A model generated the notes under the pieces. The model made no database searches, was not told the origin of the DNA, and saw only the letters and a program-made list of their open reading frames with translations. This document shows, piece after piece, positions 34,467 through 48,883 of a stretch of DNA of 64,000 nucleotides. Position 1 is the first letter of the stretch; the number at the start of each line of letters is the position of its first letter. Location of the stretch: contig NC_092563.1 of NCBI RefSeq assembly GCF_037975245.1, forward strand, positions 7,251,501 to 7,315,500, in the 5' to 3' direction. The stretch comes from Apostichopus japonicus (lineage: Eukaryota; Echinodermata; Holothuroidea; Aspidochirotida; Stichopodidae). The position numbers were made by a program, and so were the translations under genes.

Positions 34467-35526
34467 AAACAATGAAACATATCGGTCTTGAAGATGATTT
34501 GAATATTATCATCTTTGTGTTCACACGTTAACTATATCCCTTTAACGTCTGCATTTCTTTAAAAATCAAAATTGTAATTAAATGGATGTAGACTTGACTA
34601 TGATATAGCAGTTCGGTACCGAAGTAGATTTACAACCGTTAGGAAATGTGAGATAGAGAGATATTATTTCTTGGGGAGAGGATATTTTTTAATCGAAATC
34701 TTCTTTTGTTTGTATCATGTTCTCACAAAGGAATAAATTTTGATTATGTACCGTGTTGGAATTATTGACTGTTGCCATGTACAGATCTGCATATTAATCT
34801 CTTGGTGGCTAACATCACAGTTTACAACTTTTGGACTGTTTTGCAATGAACTACATACACATAGTCAGAAAGTGATTCAAGCGAACAACTATTAGGCTTG
34901 AGTGCCATCAGTAGTTCTGTGAGACTAAACATATTTTGTGGGATCGTCAGAGATATTCCTAAAGTTAGAATTAAATCCTCAATAGATTGGATCAATAATG
35001 GTTTGAAAAATTGTTGTTAGCTAAATATGAAAAAATTTAAAGAATGTAGGAATTCCAGGTGGTTGATAAATAATTGATATTTTAATCAAAAAGGGCTGTA
35101 TTAAACCCGTTCACAATTAACCTCCCAGCCACCCCAATCACATTTATGGAACATCAGTTACATGTGTCGGTGGTGAATACGTAGTAAGAGGTTAAAAAGA
35201 CAACATTTAATGCCCAGGCTTCAGGTTAGTCACATTTATTCTTAAAACTGGGACTTTAAGATGCTGGAGTCCTCATCATCAAAGTACCCATCGCCTTGAT
35301 TTCTTTTTATATATATTTTTTTATATGAAGTTATTAAACTTGATCATTTGTAATATTTTGACCACTAGAATGCTGCTTTATAAAGTTATATACCTTAATA
35401 ATTCACTGATTTAATTTATGAAAATCTAGAAACATGCAAGATCTGGTGGTTTATTACCCCATTTATTACATTGTCCTGTAAATAGCTCCCTCTATATCTA
35501 CATGTCCCTATTTCCTCTGTAAAAGC

Positions 35527-35571
35527 TTTGCATAGTTCATAAAAGAGGTAGGAAAAAAGGAACTATGCAAA
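35527..35571. repeat. Hairpin with 12-bp perfect arms
   Basis: TTTGCATAGTTC (35527-35538) and GAACTATGCAAA (35560-35571) pair around a 21-nt purine-rich loop. Significance unknown. Confidence 0.6.
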
Positions 35572-38500
35572 ACTTGAACATTTCTCATTGTTTTGCCCCC
35601 TTTTATTCTTTTTTTGTGGGCCTCTTGCCTATATACGTCCAATAATATAACCATGGCAGGTATATAATCCAAAGAATTTGTTTAATAGCTCTGTCTTTGC
35701 CATCAAGATACGAAAGCAATGAATAAAAGACACGTGCCCCCAAACTACAAGTATATATGCTGCTGGGATTCTTTTTTAGCTCTTATTCTCACTTTTCAAG
35801 GTTGTGTAAACTTTTAAAATATGAAGGAACACAAAAGATATTAGTATAATATGTAGATGCCTGATGTCACAGTTTTATGAGGGACCCCGAGGGCATAACA
35901 ATTTTTTTTTTACAGAATTTCTGAATTTTGCAATATAAGATTGGATAACTTTGCCCTTTAAAACATTGAGTGCAAAGTAAATTGCTTTTTAGTGAGCTCG
36001 GCTTAAAGGAATATATATTACAATTGATTGCATGAAGAATGGGTTCCCAGATCCTTTTGAGATAAATTCTTGATCATTGTGGAATTAATATACAAGTGGC
36101 ATAACGGAAGATGAATGCTATGATTGGTGATTGGATGATCCAGTGATTCTTGACCGGATGACCCTCAGGCATAAAATGAAAGTTTGATATGAGCACTGTA
36201 GACTGTTGAAAACCCACTTCTAGTTGATATTTCTATGCAATATTTCATTTTTAAGAAATGACCCAAATTAAAACAGTTGCGACTCATCAGTTAAAGTGAC
36301 TGGACCTTGTAGTCTAATACAATGACCATTAATTACATCAGTTCCTCTGAAAGTGCAACACAAAACTCAACCGGAAGATATAAGACTGTTGGGGTCTCAA
36401 ATGAAATGTTTATAATCATGTTTTACAAATTTATCAAGGAAAAATGGTGTTGAATGTCATCCGAGGATGCTCTGTTGTTTTCATGAAGTCGAAAGAACAT
36501 TTAATAACTTATTAGCATTTAAAGACAGTGGATTAACTTTGGCAATAAGGCCTGCACTTAGGGAGCCTACCTCATCATCAATTTAGCCTTAAAGGAACAT
36601 TCCAGAGATTAAGCATATTTCATAGTTGAATATCTTGAAAACCAGAATACATGTAGTTACAGTGTATACATTACAAGCACTCAAAGTAAACTCTTTTTTC
36701 CATAACATATCAGTCCAAAAAGTATACACGAAGTTAACCTTTCAAGCCTCGTTCGCATTGGATTCCTCAATCCTATGCCAGTGTGTTAAAAACCATAAAA
36801 ATTTTATATAGCACATTTGATTTCCCCTTCCCAATCTGACCATCCCCTAACCCCCCCCCTGGGAGAGCACTGAACAAGTTGAGGGGGGAATCTCCATCGT
36901 CTGGAACTGAGTCTCAGATGTCACCTTTAGGAAGCACAGCTGATTTTAAAGTATATATCCTTCGCATTTTCCTTGTTTTTTTCTGGTAATAACATGCAGT
37001 ATATAATCAAAGTGGTAAGCAAAGATGGAGGAAGAAGATCTATGTTCAGTCTGCATACTCTTCTTACGGAAACAACAATTGCTACAAAGTGCAAACCATT
37101 CTGCTGGGATACCAACAGTACTGTAACCTCCTAGCACTAGTAACAATAGTAAACGTATTTATATAGCTTTCTATGTAACTACAGTTATAATTCACTTTAA
37201 CTATACTTATCACAATTTCCCTTCTTTAAGACTTGCCAAACTTTGAACCAGGTAGTCATTGTAATTACGTGACAAAAATTCTTGAAAATATTGCCAAAAA
37301 TATAATGAAAAACTGATCGAAGAATAAATAGCAAACTTAATTATGAAGACTGAACGTTTTACAAGAACAGCCCATAGTTAAGAACTTACTTCGCTCCTCG
37401 CTTACCTATCTCCTCACATCCTCATCACTCTCGTTCTACCGTGCCTAGGATGAACCGGTAACATTTTAACACTGTGCGCCCTCTATGTCCCGACCTCCCC
37501 GATCAATGCCCTTCCTTCTCATTCTACCACCCATACAGTGCCTAGATGTCCGATTTGTGTGTGGAATCTTTCCTACCTTCAATTTGTTCGGAACTGTGAA
37601 TTTTGAGGCCTTTTCAGCAATGAGTTTGGGACTAGATACATACTGTACTAGTGAGATGAATGTGTATGTTTAACTTGGAAATCATACAAACTGAGCAGGA
37701 TGGTGTAGTTTATATTTGGTCATAATGGCCATCTCCCGTCATCTTGATCTCTTTGTTCAAACTGAGTTTGCGATCCCAAGCTCTGGATCAATGGATCTTC
37801 CCGATGGAGGGTTCAAGATATCAGAAACTGATCCTGGTCTGATCCTGAGTACGAGAGAGTGTTCTCACTGCACTTGATCTCTCGAAGGCCGGACCTGATC
37901 GAACTGTGATGTCTTGTTCGTCAATACTGTCATAAAATGTCAGACTTTTTCTGCAATTATACTTGTTTGAATGAAAAGTAACATGTCACAGCTACAAATG
38001 GCTCATTTAGTTTAGATATTAAGGTTGTAGAGTCACTAAGCATAACTCAATATTCAGAATATGTGTGATCCAAGTTGTTTTGGTGCGGGTGTGTGGGAGG
38101 ATATTTTGCTGTAAAATTTGTACAATGTTTGTACACCTCTTGACAAGATGTAGTTCAAAGTTACTGGTAAGTTTCTTTATGAATTCTGCTGGGTTTCAAT
38201 CCAAACCTTCTGTGTACCAAAATGGTACAGTCATTTCACTGCATATGTGCCAGTCATTGAAAGGTTATCTCAATCAAAGGACTTTTTGGGTCTCTCTCAA
38301 TTTATGTCATTCTTCTTGTTTTCCATTGGCAAACCAAGTTTGAAGTTTTTTTTTGCCTTCATGATATTAGTTGATTTGAATTTTAAGTTCTAGACTTCAA
38401 ACATATACTGTACATCACCTTTAACGTGCAGTTTGCTTGGTAGTTCAGACTATGGGGTATACAATTCAAAATGAGCCATATTTACTGTTCATGTGATATC

Positions 38501-39318
38501 CCCTTAAACGATCCCATCATACTACCTAGAGAAACAGATATATGTGACACACATCACTGTCCACTCATCAGCTTGGTATATATACTACAATGGGCAAAGT
38601 TGTAACATAAATCGGATTGTCTGAGACGGTCAAATTTCGGTTCGGACAACCATAAATCAACTTTGGTGGTCTTCTGGGAGAGGACTAGTGGTCTATATCA
38701 AATTTAGATTGCAGTGTAACTATAAGTATCCAGATATAAATTAAATAATAAATTGGTATCCCTCTATTTAACATCGGAGATACTTAAAACAAAACTTTTA
38801 CAAAGCTGGTATTCTATTCACCAAACCTACACATCTCTTCTACAATGCACATATTTGTCAAACTCTTTTCTCTTTAGCCACATTTTTCGGACAAATCAAA
38901 TTTTTTTCTTCAGACTTTACCTAAGATTAGGCTTTCTGATTTGTCCGAGGAACGTACAAACCAGGAAACAGCGTTCACAATTTGGCCGGTACGATAACTG
39001 AGCTGGCGTACCACCCATAGAGGGAGCTTCTCACAATACTATTATCAGGGGGTTATGTGATCAATTTCCATTTTGTTACCAAATACCAGCGATATCACCC
39101 AAAAAAAGTGAGAACTTTCTAATCGATGCTACAAAAAAAAAAGTCTTGGTTTGTCGTCAGCCCAGAGGTACCTCACGTCTCCGAAACAGCTGTATTAGAA
39201 TGTTAATTTCTATCATCCTCTGTCCCTTCCAGCACAGTATCTGCCATTATCATCAATCTCTCCATTGATTACAGCTCCATCTCATCTCCCTCTCTCTCCT
39301 CCTGTTTCTCTTTCTTAG

Positions 39319-39349
39319 ACACCTTCCGCTGCTCCTCCGAGACTGGAAG
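39319..39349 (+). CDS. Candidate micro-exon H
   Basis: 31 nt lie between a very long pyrimidine tract ending gtttctctttcttag and donor GGAAG then gtcagt. All three frames are open; phase 0 gives TPSAAPPRLE. That phase would also follow the exon at 29425-29486 directly, as an alternative to the weak exons at 30152 and 32937. Splice sites are good but the exon is too short for coding evidence. Confidence 0.35.
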
Positions 39350-42300
39350 GTCAGTCGTGTCCTCACGCCATGTTCTCTGTCAAACTCATTATCCAGGTGA
39401 CAATGGCTTTACCAGGTTTGTTTATTGCGTTAGTTTATTTCATTTTTTTAACAAGGCTATTCATTCACTCATGTGCCAGCAGGCTCCTGCTGTTGCCTTT
39501 TCTGTTTTTTTCTCTCTCTTTTCTTTCCCTTCCCTTCCCTTCCTCTGTCTTTTTTTTTTACTTTTTACCTTTTCCTTGAAAACGACGGAATTTTTCATTT
39601 GGCAAATTGAATTTCCAAATGTGGTCGTTAATCGTTCATTTTGGCGATTACCAACGTGATCAGTCACAATTCACTGCTGTTTTTCATTAGGGGCTGAGCT
39701 CGTATTTGTACAAATGAGTTTACCATGTGGCAGCTATGGGCTGAACCTCTTAATATAACAACAGTCATCACACAAGGCACTGCTTAATTTCTTTCAAATT
39801 CACATTAAAATGTATATTTACATTTTACAAAGTCCAGATGTAGCATATTGGTGTGTCTGGGGGGGGGGGGTGGTATATCCTCACATGTAAGGGTTGACTT
39901 GGACATGAAGCAATCAATTAGACCCTTTTTTAATCCTCTCTCTCTGTCCATCGGAAATCACTATGTAGATATCTGTTGCCTATGGAAGTTAATAATATTG
40001 GCATACGGGGGCCTGTTTATTATCAATTTGCATACGAATGATATAAATCCTACAAGCTACTTTCCCTGGAGCTGATAGCATTAAGTCACTTGTTTGTGAT
40101 TAAATATAAATTACGCCCGTGCAACTTTAAAGGGTATCGATGTTTTGAACATCATTATGAAGAGAAAAAGCATATATATAGATCTCATCTGTATATCACA
40201 TAAGCGTCAGCTGGGGTTGTGTGTGCCTGACTATTTTTTAGTTTCTGTAGAGTTCAGGGAGCATATACCAACAGGAGAAATCTTTGAACCAGATAGGTTT
40301 AAAAGCATAAGAATCAACCACCGGTTTTGTTTCTGTACGTGATGTTCAGGGTTTGGAAAAAAAAATGATCCAATTTATGAATAGTAGGGATCCTGTCTCA
40401 GGTTTGAGATGTTTGGAGGAACAGGGAGGGAGGGGTTGGACAGGAGCAGATGGCAAGAGTCATACAAAAGTTAAACGGTGTAGTCTGGTATAGTGCCACG
40501 TGAATCTGAGAATAATTGCAGCCCATGTCCACCCCTCCCCCCCCCCACCCCAGTTTCAGGACATGAGAATTATGTTGCTCAGAGACATTTTCATATTGTT
40601 TTAAAACTCTCAGGGGAAAAGGAAATTTGGGAAGTTTTCACTATAAGATGTATGTCTTTCGTCATCCCTTGAAACAGAAGTTGATTCTCAAGGAATTCAG
40701 AATGTCAGCCATGTTTTCCTCATGCAATATTATAATCTTTATACCAGGATGAAGGCATATATAGCATCAGCAGCAGTGTCAAGTTAGGTTCATTTCTCTC
40801 AATTGGTAGAAATCATGGAATTATGTATATTAAAAAAAAAAAAAAAATTATGTGTCTAAAATTAGCACAAACTTACATGCAGAGCTAATTATAGCCCTCA
40901 CTTATATTCTAAATATGCCTCAGAATCATATGACGTCTAAAAATTTAATATCTTTTTCGGGAAAAATATGACCCCAGGTCCATACCCCCCTCCTGTATCT
41001 GCTCCTGATATTAAGAAAATAACACAACTACCTACAGTAACCTCTCACCCTCCCCCCTCACCCCCCCCCCCCCCCCCCGCAGGTTTTTAACACATCTCAA
41101 CAAAGGTTAATCACCAGTTCATCTGATTCATATTTTTGATGCTATATCTAACCAGCAACAGTTTGTAAGATCTTGAATGGTTTTCACTTTTAACCTTAGA
41201 CTTGCCTTTTATGAGCCATTTATTCCCATAAAATTATTTACTGGTACCGTTATATCATACAGGCCTACGTTTTTCCCGAGTGAACCCAAGGTTGAAATTG
41301 ACTGAAATCATAAAGAAGAGACACATCTGTTGCGTTCGGAAGGATTTTTCATTTCAGATCTGGCTTTCTGGTAGATTAGGACATGCAGAGCTCGTAGATC
41401 TTATATAAACACAGGAGAAGAAAAATGCTCCAATATATGACAGTACTTATAAAAGGCACTAGCAGTGAATGGCTAGCGTACAATATATCTAGGAATCAAT
41501 ATTGGTCTTGCACCCCCCCACCCACCCCCAGTGACTCTGAAGGATCATCCAGGGGGCTTTAAACGACTAACTATTTTATCAGATTATAAAACTATCCTTT
41601 AAATGTTTGCGGGATAACAAGGAAAGTACTTCTATTCCCGTATCTTTCTGTGTATAAAGAACTTGAAATATGTTGTTTCATGTGATATTAAACCTGTTTC
41701 CAAAGTAAGTGCCTGGCCAGGTATAACAACCTAGGGGAACAAATTCAGACCTGATGCTTCCCACACAGTGTAAAGCTTAAAGGTTGCTGATATTTGTTTG
41801 ACACTGTAAACCCAACCAGCTGCTTTAAGGATTCGGCATCTGCCTGTAATATTACTTTTGTCATCATCCATCAAGGAAGATATTTTCAAGAACTTTCTCA
41901 ATTCCATTATCAACACACTCCAGAATTTCAAGTAGATTTCAAGAAGTTTAAATCAGTAAATTTGTTTTAAAGAATTTGTTAATGGTTTTTTTTTTGTGTT
42001 TTTTTTTGAATGAATAAATGAATGGAAAGAACAAGTGCAGACATTAAAAGCGGTAATAGTTTTTTACATTTTCATATTTCAAATAGCAAATCTGAAAAGG
42101 AGAGCAAAGATGAATTGGTTTATGCTTTTCCTGAGCATTTAAAAAAAAAAAAAATAAGTCACTTGATTTTCTTTCCATTTTCGAAAAGAAAAAGAAAGAC
42201 GGGAAATTGTTCATTGAATAGACTTTTCTTAAATCAGTTTCCAACTTTAATAGCCTTTGTATCAGCAACATTAATGTTCTAAATGGTATACTTGCCAAGT

Positions 42301-42603
42301 TTCCTTTAGTCTGCTGTTATTTATATTAATTACTCGCTAATTATCTATTTTGGACGGTATGTAGCAAACCCTGAGAGAAATACCCAGAAAGTTTTCTCTG
42401 TAAACTAAGACTTGATATTTTTGGTCCAAAATTTGCCAAAAATTGAAACAAAATCTGATAAAACAGTAAGTATAGATTCACTCTAATAATAACCAAGATC
42501 CATATTCGCTTCAATTCATTTATTATTCATCTATGAAGTGTGGAATATCAATACATGTTCCTTTCAATAGTCTTCCGTATAATTTTCTTAAATCACTTTG
42601 CAG
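39350..42603. other. Non-coding, presumed intron
   Basis: Contains CCCTT-type pyrimidine repeats (39523-39545), poly-G (39860-39870), and long A and C runs (40831-40847, 41065-41080). Open frames inside the T-rich parts are composition artefacts. Confidence 0.4.
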
Positions 42604-42736
42604 AGCAACAAAGCGGCTGGCTATCTATATCAAACTATCCCTCCCCACTTGTAGTTCCCTCAAAGACATTTTCCTCCACCCAGTGTCGAAGATGGAATGA
42701 ATTCAAACAGAGTCAGTTTGGGCCGTTTGTTCCCTG
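42604..42736 (+). CDS. Candidate exon I
   Basis: 133 nt follow a good acceptor (aatttaaatcactttgcag-like tract at 42585-42603). The frame reads QQSGWLSISNYPSPLVVPSK, then TFSSTQCRRWNEFKQ and FGPFVPW, up to a possible donor TCCCTG then gtgtac. The surrounding frame is open for 116 codons in AT-rich DNA. The peptide is Ser/Pro/Gln-rich with aromatic residues; no domain is recognised. The donor is mediocre and the boundary uncertain. Confidence 0.35.
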
Positions 42737-45700
42737 GTGTACAAATTTTCTGTCCTATACCTTTAAGCAAGTTTCAGACAATAGCCAGTCACTTTCATGT
42801 GTCACTTCCCAGTACATGCATGAGTTATATTGTGTATTTAAAGCAAGCAAAAGGAATGCCATTAAGAAGCATAATTTGCCGTCTGTTTAGTACCTAAGAG
42901 CTGGCGAGAAGGTGTTCTGGCTTCCATTCACAGTGTCATTAAGTCCATTACCACAAATCATATCAGAAAGACTGTAGACAATATGCCTTCATTAATTGAG
43001 AGAGACTGCAAGAGCTCTCCTCTCTGCTTGCAGCAAAAGCGTTCTCTCAACTTTCTCCAGCTCGGTCTCTCATCTAGCTTCTTCATAAAATTCGCAATTT
43101 TGCACATCCCGAGGAGGATGTGAACTAATCAGCTCGGCAGAGAGGTCTCTTTCGTTTATCGTTAAGATTTGGCACTTTTTTGGAATTTGGTTGGAATGTT
43201 AAGAACAAAATCCAAATGTGTTGTATCCCTCACCCCCCCCACCCCCACCCCATCCCTGTCTTGATGTGATCATGTGATACCTAGAGGTTTAGGTATCCAT
43301 GGCATTGGTTAGAAGTCAATGGTGACCTTTGACACTGCGAGGTGATATATCACTGTTTACAATTGTCTCTCCTCCTTATTTTTGGCCCTAATCTCCAGAA
43401 TCTTTATGTTGCAAGTGTGTAAATCTCCCTATGTTTTGTGAAAGACAGGTTCTAACTAACATCAGCTCTGTAAAGGAAATATTCTGCAAAGACTATACTG
43501 AGCCAATCTTGAACAGAAATATTTCAGCATAGTCTAATTTCGAACATATTGCCAGGTGTGTAGTCCAGTCAGCTGGCCGTCCTTACAAAGTGGTCCATGC
43601 ATGTTTTGTCTACTGTATCGTTTTCTAGCTAAAACCATTAAACAAAATTATGGCCTGCTTATAATTGCCATGCAATACACACCGCCGATAATTGGGAGAA
43701 AAAAAAGTTAACGTCGACAACGTGCCGTAGCATTAAGTTTTATATAGTGTCATTATGGGATATTGGCAACGTAACATTAAGTAGCATAAAGTGTCACTGG
43801 AGGGGGGTTATGCTGCCCTCAACTATCACTTGCGATAGTGAAGAAATGGTGCCAGTGCAATAAAGGTTATACGCGTCCGTGTTTGCACGAAACTATAATT
43901 GCACATGTGATAACGTTTAAAGTTTTAGCTTCGCTGCACACACAGGAACCTGAAGTCACACAGTCCAAACCAATATTGCCAAAAAAAAAAGTTTTAATGA
44001 CTGCAATTCTGCTTTAATTTAATTTTTAAATTTTTCTGGGAAAAGAAAAAACAACTAAAAACAGAAGAAGGAAAGTCATCATCACTCACTAGTGAGTGTT
44101 TGATCTGCCAAGTTGACAGATATTATACTTTGAACAATGAATATCTCTAAAGGTTTGACCACAAAACAGATTGTGTTATGTGTCTTATTATAAAACTGAT
44201 AGCATTTTTGGAACTGAAAAATGTTTGTACATGGCCTTGGATTGGCACCTGGATATAATATATAGATCTAGTAACATATGGCAGGCTATGTTGGATTGAG
44301 GTAATTTTTTTTTTTTTTTTTTTTTCACAGATATTCCCCCAGATTTGATATCACAGTATTGGAAAATGCATAGCAAGGTATCAACAGGTGAAACTGGCAC
44401 TAAATTGAGGGCCTGCTCTAACTAGAGAAAGGTAATTGTGCAGACTGAATTTGTCCATAGATTTCAAATCAATGTAGTCTGTTAAGGTATTAGTACAATC
44501 AAGAAGAAAACATATTGTCTTTGCTTGACAATTTCAAACAGTTTTTAGTTGATTCACAGATGTCCTTATTCTTTACATTAATTAAGCCCTAAGTAGGCAG
44601 GTTTTACTCAATCCCACGTACCTGCATTCCGAAGGTCATTTTTGATGCTTCGTTTTATGCTCCAATAGTTAGACCAGCTTTTTGGCATCAATTGATTCAT
44701 TTAGAGTCTGTGACACTTTTAGCATACAGTCTGTGATGTCACTGCTATTAGAAAATGAGATACGATCAAAATTAAGATATCCTCTTTAAATGTTTTTCTT
44801 CACCAATAAATGAAAACAAATTATTGAGTAGTTGGAGATTTCCTCTCATTTCTATAAAATTTAATATTGACCAGAATCTTTTGTGTCTTTATATTAATCA
44901 CATGAAACAAAGGGCAAATTATCAATTTTTTGGCCGATTCTTACACTGCTCAAAGTAAAAGTCCACTGTTAATGACCGCAATGAATTATGGGATTTCAGT
45001 GGATATTGTACCAAAAACACCAAAGATTGATCAAGAAAATTGTGAAATGTGGCTTTGTAGAATGGAATGGAAAGTTGCAATTAAGCATTGCACTGGCTTT
45101 CCTAGGTGAATGTTGTCTTAAGTATTCTTAATTAAACCTGTTGACTTCATAGTTTTTGTTCTAATTGATGGAATAACAATTATCAAACTGATAAAACTAT
45201 GATCATCTCGTACTAATCACACAAGACATGATGTACAAACGTATGAATACCATCCCAAGTAAGGCCTTCAAACCTGCCTGTGACATATTTCTCATCTTGC
45301 ACATGTCTTCACTGTGGTAGAGCACATACCCCCCCCCCCCTATTCAGGCTGTCACCAAGTACCAGGACAGTTTCAGCCTTTACTCATATATATTTCAACT
45401 CAATCTCTTTTCTTCCAAATGTTTTACCAATTCCAGATCTAATTCATAATTGAGCTTGATATTATTACTCTACCTGATACCTGAATCATCACAATAGATA
45501 TTTTGTACCACTCTGATCTTTTTCTTGAACTGACCTAATTAATAGATGTTTGGACTCGAGTTTTCAAATTTCTAGGTCAGACTACGTAAACTGTCTGAAG
45601 TATCAGTTCTCCCCAGCATTTCTATATATGGTCATCCAAGTTGTTTCCACGTCATATATCAATCAATATTTGTTCCCCCCCCATTTGTATTCATCTGAGC

Positions 45701-45817
45701 TGTTGAGGTGTGCTGATTTAATCTACCCAGGATAATACCAAGATCTAGAGACTGTTGAAATAACATGTAACACCTGTTTGGCCAAAGGAAAATTATATAC
45801 ACACTCACACATATATG

Positions 45818-45818
<1 letters not shown>
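42737..45818. other. Non-coding, presumed intron
   Basis: The stretch 42900-43160 is unusually even in composition and could be conserved non-coding sequence. A perfect palindrome CACTCACTAGTGAGTG lies at 44083-44098. A T run is at 44306-44327. No gene called. Confidence 0.35.

Positions 45819-45857
<39 letters not shown>
45819..45857. repeat. TA dinucleotide microsatellite
   Basis: About 19 uninterrupted TA units. Open frames through it encode Ile-Tyr repeats and are artefacts. Confidence 0.97.
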
Positions 45858-45862
<5 letters not shown>

Positions 45863-46249
45863 CAGAGAGTGAAAAGCACATATGTTGCAGACTTTGTTTA
45901 CCAAAATCTCTGGGAATGTCGCATCTGGGTTGGTGGGGTTGGATAAAATTTCCCATCTGGGAATATTTCACTGTGAATGAAATTGGGCAGTGCCTGGAAA
46001 CTGGGAGTGAAAGTGTGTACACAGGTGGTAAATTCTATAACGGCCCGGTGCAAATTAATTATTTACAAATGATGTTCCATAATATTGAACTGTTACTGAA
46101 GGGGTTTGCCAGCTCCTGGTTTTTTTTGAAAAGTCTCGATGGCTTGGTGTGTAAATGTTTGGCCATGCAGCACCTATTTACAGAATAGAACATTATTATT
46201 TGAGCTGGAGTAGTAGAAGTAGCTCTGTCTGGTTTGGTCTCCTTTCCAG

Positions 46250-46338
46250 CTCCTAAAACATTCTTGCACCGATAAACGACATATTAGCCCATTCGATATC
46301 TGGCATCAAAAGAGAAGAAAAAAGAATCTGCATGACTG
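46250..46338 (+). other. Possible exon, poorly supported
   Basis: After a good acceptor (ggtttggtctcctttccag) phase 0 reads LLKHSCTDKRHISPFDIWHQ then KRRKKNLHDW, to a donor-like CTG/gtatta. The composition is plausible but nothing else supports it. Confidence 0.22.
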
Positions 46339-47111
46339 GTATTAGGCATAATTCTGCCAGTTGTTTGATTTCAATTATTAGAAGTAATCAACAGAAAATA
46401 TATCGGTCTGTGATAATACTCTTGGGTGAACTTCAGTTTATTTACCTCTCTCTACATGAATTATTTCCAAGTAAGAACCACTAGGCCGGTGTTCAGGGTT
46501 GAATTCCCAGGGTTGAATAGCTGCACATATTCACTCTGTCAGTATGAAGCAGGCGACGTACTATTAAATGGCAAGACGTTACATTGATGGTCGTCACACA
46601 TGACTGTTTTCTATGAACAGTTTCATGTTAAAGTTGACTGACTAGCGGCAACGTTAACCGTACTTCTTGTATCGCATGCATTAAGAGTGCATTCCCGGTC
46701 GCTGGACCCGTAAACGCTCCATCAAGTTAGGGCTACCCCGATGCACATGTACGTCCCAGCAAAGAAACTGAAATTAATGTCGGCGTTATCGTCTGGTATC
46801 ATTAACTAGCGATAAATTATTCCCGACAAATGTTTCAAACTTGTTCTATTTTCAACGTTATTTGTAGAATAGGTAAAGCCATCACGTAGAGAGTGAAGAA
46901 TTAGTGAAGTGGGGTGCAAGTAGTGGAAAATATAAGGGGTTTGTATGTCAAATATAAAACTCCCAAAAATTGAGATAAAACAGACACAAAATACAAAGAG
47001 AGCATTTCCATAGAAATCTAGCATGTATTTGTTTTAGATTCATACAACTTCCTTGTAGCTTACAGGCTCCCCACCAGGCATGTCATGGGGGGCGGGGGTT
47101 TCAAGGGATGG
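46339..47111. other. Non-coding spacer
   Basis: No repeat or exon recognised; 46540-46800 has a higher CpG count than its surroundings. Confidence 0.35.
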
Positions 47112-47375
47112 ACCCCTGGGACCTGTGTCAATTATGGAGGCCAAGGAAGTATGCATTTTCACAATATAAAACATGAATATAGTGTCCACGAGAGGGTCTG
47201 GTGGCATAATTGACTCATGGGGCCTGACACTCCCACAATGCTACCCCTGGGACCTGTGTCAGTTATGGAGGCCAAGGAAGTATGCATTTTCACAGTATAA
47301 AACATGAATATAGTGTCCACGAGAGGGTCTGGTGGCATAATTGACCCATGGGGCCTGACACTCCCACAATGCTAC
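47112..47375. repeat. 131-bp tandem duplication
   Basis: Two units starting ACCCCTGGGACCTGTGTCA (47112 and 47243) differ at only a few bases, such as CAATTATGG/CAGTTATGG. Function unknown; the duplication looks recent. Confidence 0.95.
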
Positions 47376-48883
47376 TGGGTCCCACCTGTGGACGGGACAT
47401 CAGTTTTAGCTCTTGTCACCTGGAGAGCATAAACATCCTTGTTCATTTGCTGGCTGCTCTCAGATTTCGATATTAATTGCCAGGTGGCATTTCATGGTAG
47501 AGTACGGGGATGAGTTATTTAAAAGTTGATTTCAAAAGTAATCAAATTATCCTAAAATACAGCTCAAGGACTGGGTATACAGTATATCCAAGCAGCTGTT
47601 ATATTTAGTGCAGGTGGTGATTACAAAACTTCTTTGTAAATGAGGGCATTATAATGACTGTTGAGGATCATTTCCGGGCTATCGGCATGTCAAGCCCTGC
47701 TGTTTTCTTGTTTCATCCGTTGTTTTTGAGATGTTTTGCCTGCAAAGTGTGATTTAGGTCAAAAATGTCCATATAAACATAGAAACAAAACTGAAGAAAA
47801 TGATGTCTGGGGATAGAGTTGACAAATTTAGTATTTTTTTTTAATTTTCATATATTGATATATATCTGTCATTATTAATTTTTTATTTTGTTTATAAAAT
47901 ATGTAGATGATCACCATTACATTGAAGGTGGAGGGATGAAAAGGGGTGGGGGTGCAAGGGTGTGGGAAAGGATCAAGTGGATGTGGTTAAGGTATACTTA
48001 TATTGTCTTTCTCTTGACTTAGATAATGATAGCAATGAATATTTCAACTACATACAGAAAAGGGAAGTCTTTATTTTGATCAATTTCCTGTGAACAATGA
48101 AAACTGTATGATTGATAAAATGGATAAAAATATTCCTTACTGTACAGATTTTATACAGGTTATGTTATACTCGGGTCATATTGTCTATGTACACAAGTCT
48201 GGAGATCTATAGTGGCTATATTCTTTTAACCAGCTCAGTTCAAGATTTTGGAGGTAAAATTATGGCCCACATACTGCCAAAGTGTAACATCAGTTCTAGT
48301 GAAGCCTACTCATATCTCGTGGTAAGGTAGAAGGACCTTATAGGCAGAGAGGGGTGAAGGACATTTAGGTGCAGTCGAATATCTGTCAATTTAGTGAGAC
48401 TGGTTTTTTTTTGGTTTTTTTCCTTTTTCATTTTGTGCATTGTAAGGCTATATCAGACCATCATCTCAGCTGACACATGAGATACTATTATCAGGAAGTG
48501 TATGATTTCTAGGCATATTGCAAACACATGTGGAAATAGGCAGGATCGACTGCCACGATTCGCTGACAGCTAGATCTTGAGGATAATGAAAAAATGGAAC
48601 GACATTTCATGTTACTTCCTTTGAATAACATATGTCACACTACAGTAATTACCGCTGACAAATGAAAGCGAATTTTGTCTGATATGTCGACGTTGTTTGT
48701 CCAAAACCATCTGCTACAAATACGTCGTCGCTGCATGGGAAGGCATTGAAACATATGAAACGTTACAAGTTTTGGCAAACAAACCTTCCTTTTTTTCGAC
48801 TGCAGTAGAACTAAAGTCTTCACTTTTGACTTTCAATTAAACAGCTGGCTGTTCTACTAATAATGCAATATACCAGGTTTTCA
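47376..48883. other. Non-coding spacer
   Basis: At 47669-47692 the minus strand reads CAGGGCTTGACATGCCGATA, which looks like a hAT-type terminus, but no partner end was found. No exon called. Confidence 0.35.

Larger units (their letters stand above)
34119..39318. other. Non-coding, presumed intron
   Basis: Mostly AT-rich. It holds the R2 fragment and a hairpin listed separately. A 33-nt stretch at 36918-36950 (MSPLGSTADF) sits between an acceptor-like and a donor-like site but is too short to call. No gene seen. Confidence 0.35.

Noticed and set aside
45659-46188. 81-136 codon frames with Ile-Tyr runs
   Set aside because: They are translations through the TA microsatellite.
47669-47692. 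hAT end CAGGGCTTGACATGCC
   Set aside because: No inverted partner or target duplication was found in the window; listed only as a note.
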